Below, one piece after another: positions 13,102 to 14,356 of a stretch of DNA of 14,356 nt (position 1 is the stretch's first letter; every line of letters begins with the position of its first letter). The notes beneath the pieces are model-generated. The model was not told the DNA's origin. It saw only the letters and a list, made by a program, of their open reading frames with translations, and did no database searches. The stretch is from contig SLDE01000044.1 in NCBI GenBank assembly GCA_007125455.1, positions 1-14,356 of the forward strand, written 5' to 3'. A program made the position numbers and the translations under genes. Source of the stretch: Ectothiorhodospiraceae bacterium. GTDB lineage: Bacteria; Pseudomonadota; Gammaproteobacteria; Thiohalomonadales; Thiohalomonadaceae.

Positions 13102-13710
13102 CTATTTCTTGCCGAGAATATATGATCCCCCGCTCTTGCGGATCAGGTACTTTTCCTTGGTCAGCTTTTCCAACCCCTTGGTCAGGTTCAGGCTGCTATA
13201 GCCCATGCCGCGCAGGCGCTCCTTGAGCAAGCTCTCACTGATGTACTCGCGGGAACGCATCAGGGTCTTGATCTCTTCGAGCAACTCCTCGCTGTCGGCC
13301 TCCTTGCGCGGGGGGGGCTTGGTTTGTTCTTTTTCGTCTTCGCGCTCGGTCTTCGTCTTACTTGCCTCAGTGGACTTGGCAGCGGGTTTTTCGCTTGGCT
13401 TGGGGGGCTCGGTCAGTTCGAGAGCGTCAAGATCGCCTACCCGCTCTTCGGTCTCCTCGATCTCGCCATTAAGACGGGAAAGATCCTGATCGTGATCGGA
13501 CATCAATTGGTCGCGCTGCGTCTGCAACTGTTTGATCTCGCCATCCAGCTTGGCCAGGGCACGCTTGAACTTGCCCAGCATCTCGTCACGTTGCTGCTTG
13601 AGCTTGTTCAGATGTTCGTTGAATTCGGCCTGTTTCTGCTCTTCTTGCTCCTTCTGGCGGGCAAGTTCAAACAGTTCTTTGGCAGATAGTTTGCTGATAT
13701 CAATACTCAT
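13102..13710 (-). CDS. Coiled-coil protein with C-terminal winged-helix-like domain
   Basis: I do not recognise this 202-aa protein. Three regions are visible. Residues about 12-93 are charged and heptad-like, with Leu, Met and Phe at a/d positions, and should form a long coiled coil. Residues about 98-139 are a low-complexity linker rich in Pro, Glu, Lys and Thr. Residues about 140-202 resemble a compact winged-helix: three helices (EELLEEIKTLM, ISESLLKERLRGMG, NLTKGLEKLTKEKYL) and a beta wing (IRKSGGSYILG). The start MSIDISKLSAKEL faintly recalls H-NS-like proteins, but nothing else does. The ATG has AGGAT upstream. It is monocistronic, convergent with rluA and divergent from the UPF0149 gene. 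A DNA-binding or oligomeric scaffold role is only inference. Confidence 0.75.
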   Translation of the reverse strand: MSIDISKLSAKELFELARQKEQEEQKQAEFNEHLNKLKQQRDEMLGKFKRALAKLDGEIKQLQTQRDQLMSDHDQDLSRLNGEIEETEERVGDLDALELTEPPKPSEKPAAKSTEASKTKTEREDEKEQTKPPPRKEADSEELLEEIKTLMRSREYISESLLKERLRGMGYSSLNLTKGLEKLTKEKYLIRKSGGSYILGKK

Positions 13711-13828
13711 ATCGCATCCTTGTGGGCTGTAAGGGGGAAAACGGCTAATTTTAGGCTATTCATGGGCGTAATACCATGCGCCAGTGCCCAGTTTTTCGGG
13801 TAGTATAGGAGACCCTGCAACAGTGGAT

Positions 13829-14356
13829 ATGACCATGACCGACTACCAGCCCCTGGGCGATGATGAACTGGCGCAACTGGACAGCTTTTTGCTCTCGGAT
13901 GCCTGTGATGAAGAGACCCTGGGTATCGACGAGGCCCATGGCTTGCTCACCGCCTTGCACTTGATCCCCGAGGAGGTCGATGAGGCTAGCTGGCTGGATG
14001 CGATCTGGGGGGAGCCGAGCTTTGCCGATCCCGCCCAGCAGGCGCAGATGAGCGAGCTGCTGCGGCGCATGCGTGCCGAGATCCTTGCCATTTTGGACAC
14101 CCGTAGTGAGTTCGAGCCCCTGGTGATCGAGCTGGATGAAGAGGGGGAGACGGTAGAGGCCTGGGAGGGCTGGTGTCAGGGCTTCGTGATGGGGATGGAG
14201 TTATTTCCCCTGCACTGGGAAGCCTTGCCCAAAGACGAGCAAGCCCTGGTGGTGCCGATGGCACAGTTGGCACTGTTGGCCTCGGACGACGAGATGGAAA
14301 TGGATGATCAGGAGTACCAGGATTGGCTGGAACTGATCCCCGGTGCGGTGATGGGC
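13829..14356 (+). CDS. UPF0149 family protein (YecA/YgfB-like), 3' end cut by the window
   Basis: The visible 176 aa are acidic and begin LGDDELAQLDSFLLS. They continue through GIDEAHGLLTALHLIPEEV (the family's DGLLTA-like box) and the signature EGWCQGFVMGME, all typical of the UPF0149 helical domain. The frame runs off the right edge without a stop, so I cannot tell whether a C-terminal SEC-C zinc motif, as in YecA, follows. Three in-frame starts are possible: GTG 13823, ATG 13829 and ATG 13835; AGGAG lies at 13807-13811, closest to proper spacing for the GTG, so the exact start is open. It diverges from the coiled-coil gene across about 118 bp that must hold both promoters. Confidence 0.85.
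   Translation, partial: MTMTDYQPLGDDELAQLDSFLLSDACDEETLGIDEAHGLLTALHLIPEEVDEASWLDAIWGEPSFADPAQQAQMSELLRRMRAEILAILDTRSEFEPLVIELDEEGETVEAWEGWCQGFVMGMELFPLHWEALPKDEQALVVPMAQLALLASDDEMEMDDQEYQDWLELIPGAVMG

Noticed and set aside
1..14356. tRNA, rRNA, CRISPR arrays, transposases, frameshifted genes
   Set aside because: None seen. Every gene frame is intact apart from the one cut by the right edge, and no regularly spaced direct repeats occur.

Overview
The window looks like an ordinary chromosomal housekeeping segment from a GC-rich gammaproteobacterium. Three things point there: the petABC–sspAB arrangement, the rsmI / lpoA–yraN–diaA–dolP locus (the same order as yraL–yraM–yraN–diaA–yraP in E. 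coli), and a DUF3549-type gene. A separate cytochrome bc1 operon indicates a respiratory or chemolithotrophic lifestyle. The species cannot be fixed from the sequence; sulfur-oxidising Chromatiales-like bacteria are only a guess.

Layout. 1-394 is non-coding and carries two inverted copies of a palindromic repeat and the petA leader. 395-2963 is petA-petB-petC, tightly overlapping, encoding the three core subunits of ubiquinol:cytochrome c oxidoreductase. The petC–sspA gap (2964-3097) holds a strong intrinsic terminator that shares bases with an alternative hairpin. 3098-4166 is sspA and sspB (stringent starvation protein and ClpXP adaptor), followed by a stem-loop and a T-run.

The minus-strand block 9097→4248 is lpoA-yraN-diaA-dolP plus an FAD-linked oxidase that starts one base after dolP at a TTG codon. 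Its genes concern the cell envelope (the peptidoglycan synthase activator LpoA and the outer-membrane lipoprotein DolP) and replication or sugar phosphate (the SIS protein). rsmI runs divergently from lpoA (9144-9986). A second minus-strand pair, 11556→10049, encodes a two-helix membrane protein with a cytoplasmic RRM RNA-binding domain, then a DUF3549-like protein.

11752-13066 is a three-gene plus-strand operon with four-base overlaps and non-ATG starts throughout: an unknown 110-aa protein, a receiver-like protein without the phosphoacceptor Asp, and an RluA-type pseudouridine synthase. 13102-13710 (minus) is a coiled-coil protein with a winged-helix-like tail. 13829 to the end is a UPF0149/YecA-YgfB protein cut by the window edge.

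I saw no tRNA, rRNA, CRISPR array, transposase or obvious horizontally acquired island. The least explained items are the membrane-tethered RRM plus DUF3549 pair, the pseudo-receiver in the rluA operon, and the competing hairpins in front of sspA. None can be called a new system from sequence alone.
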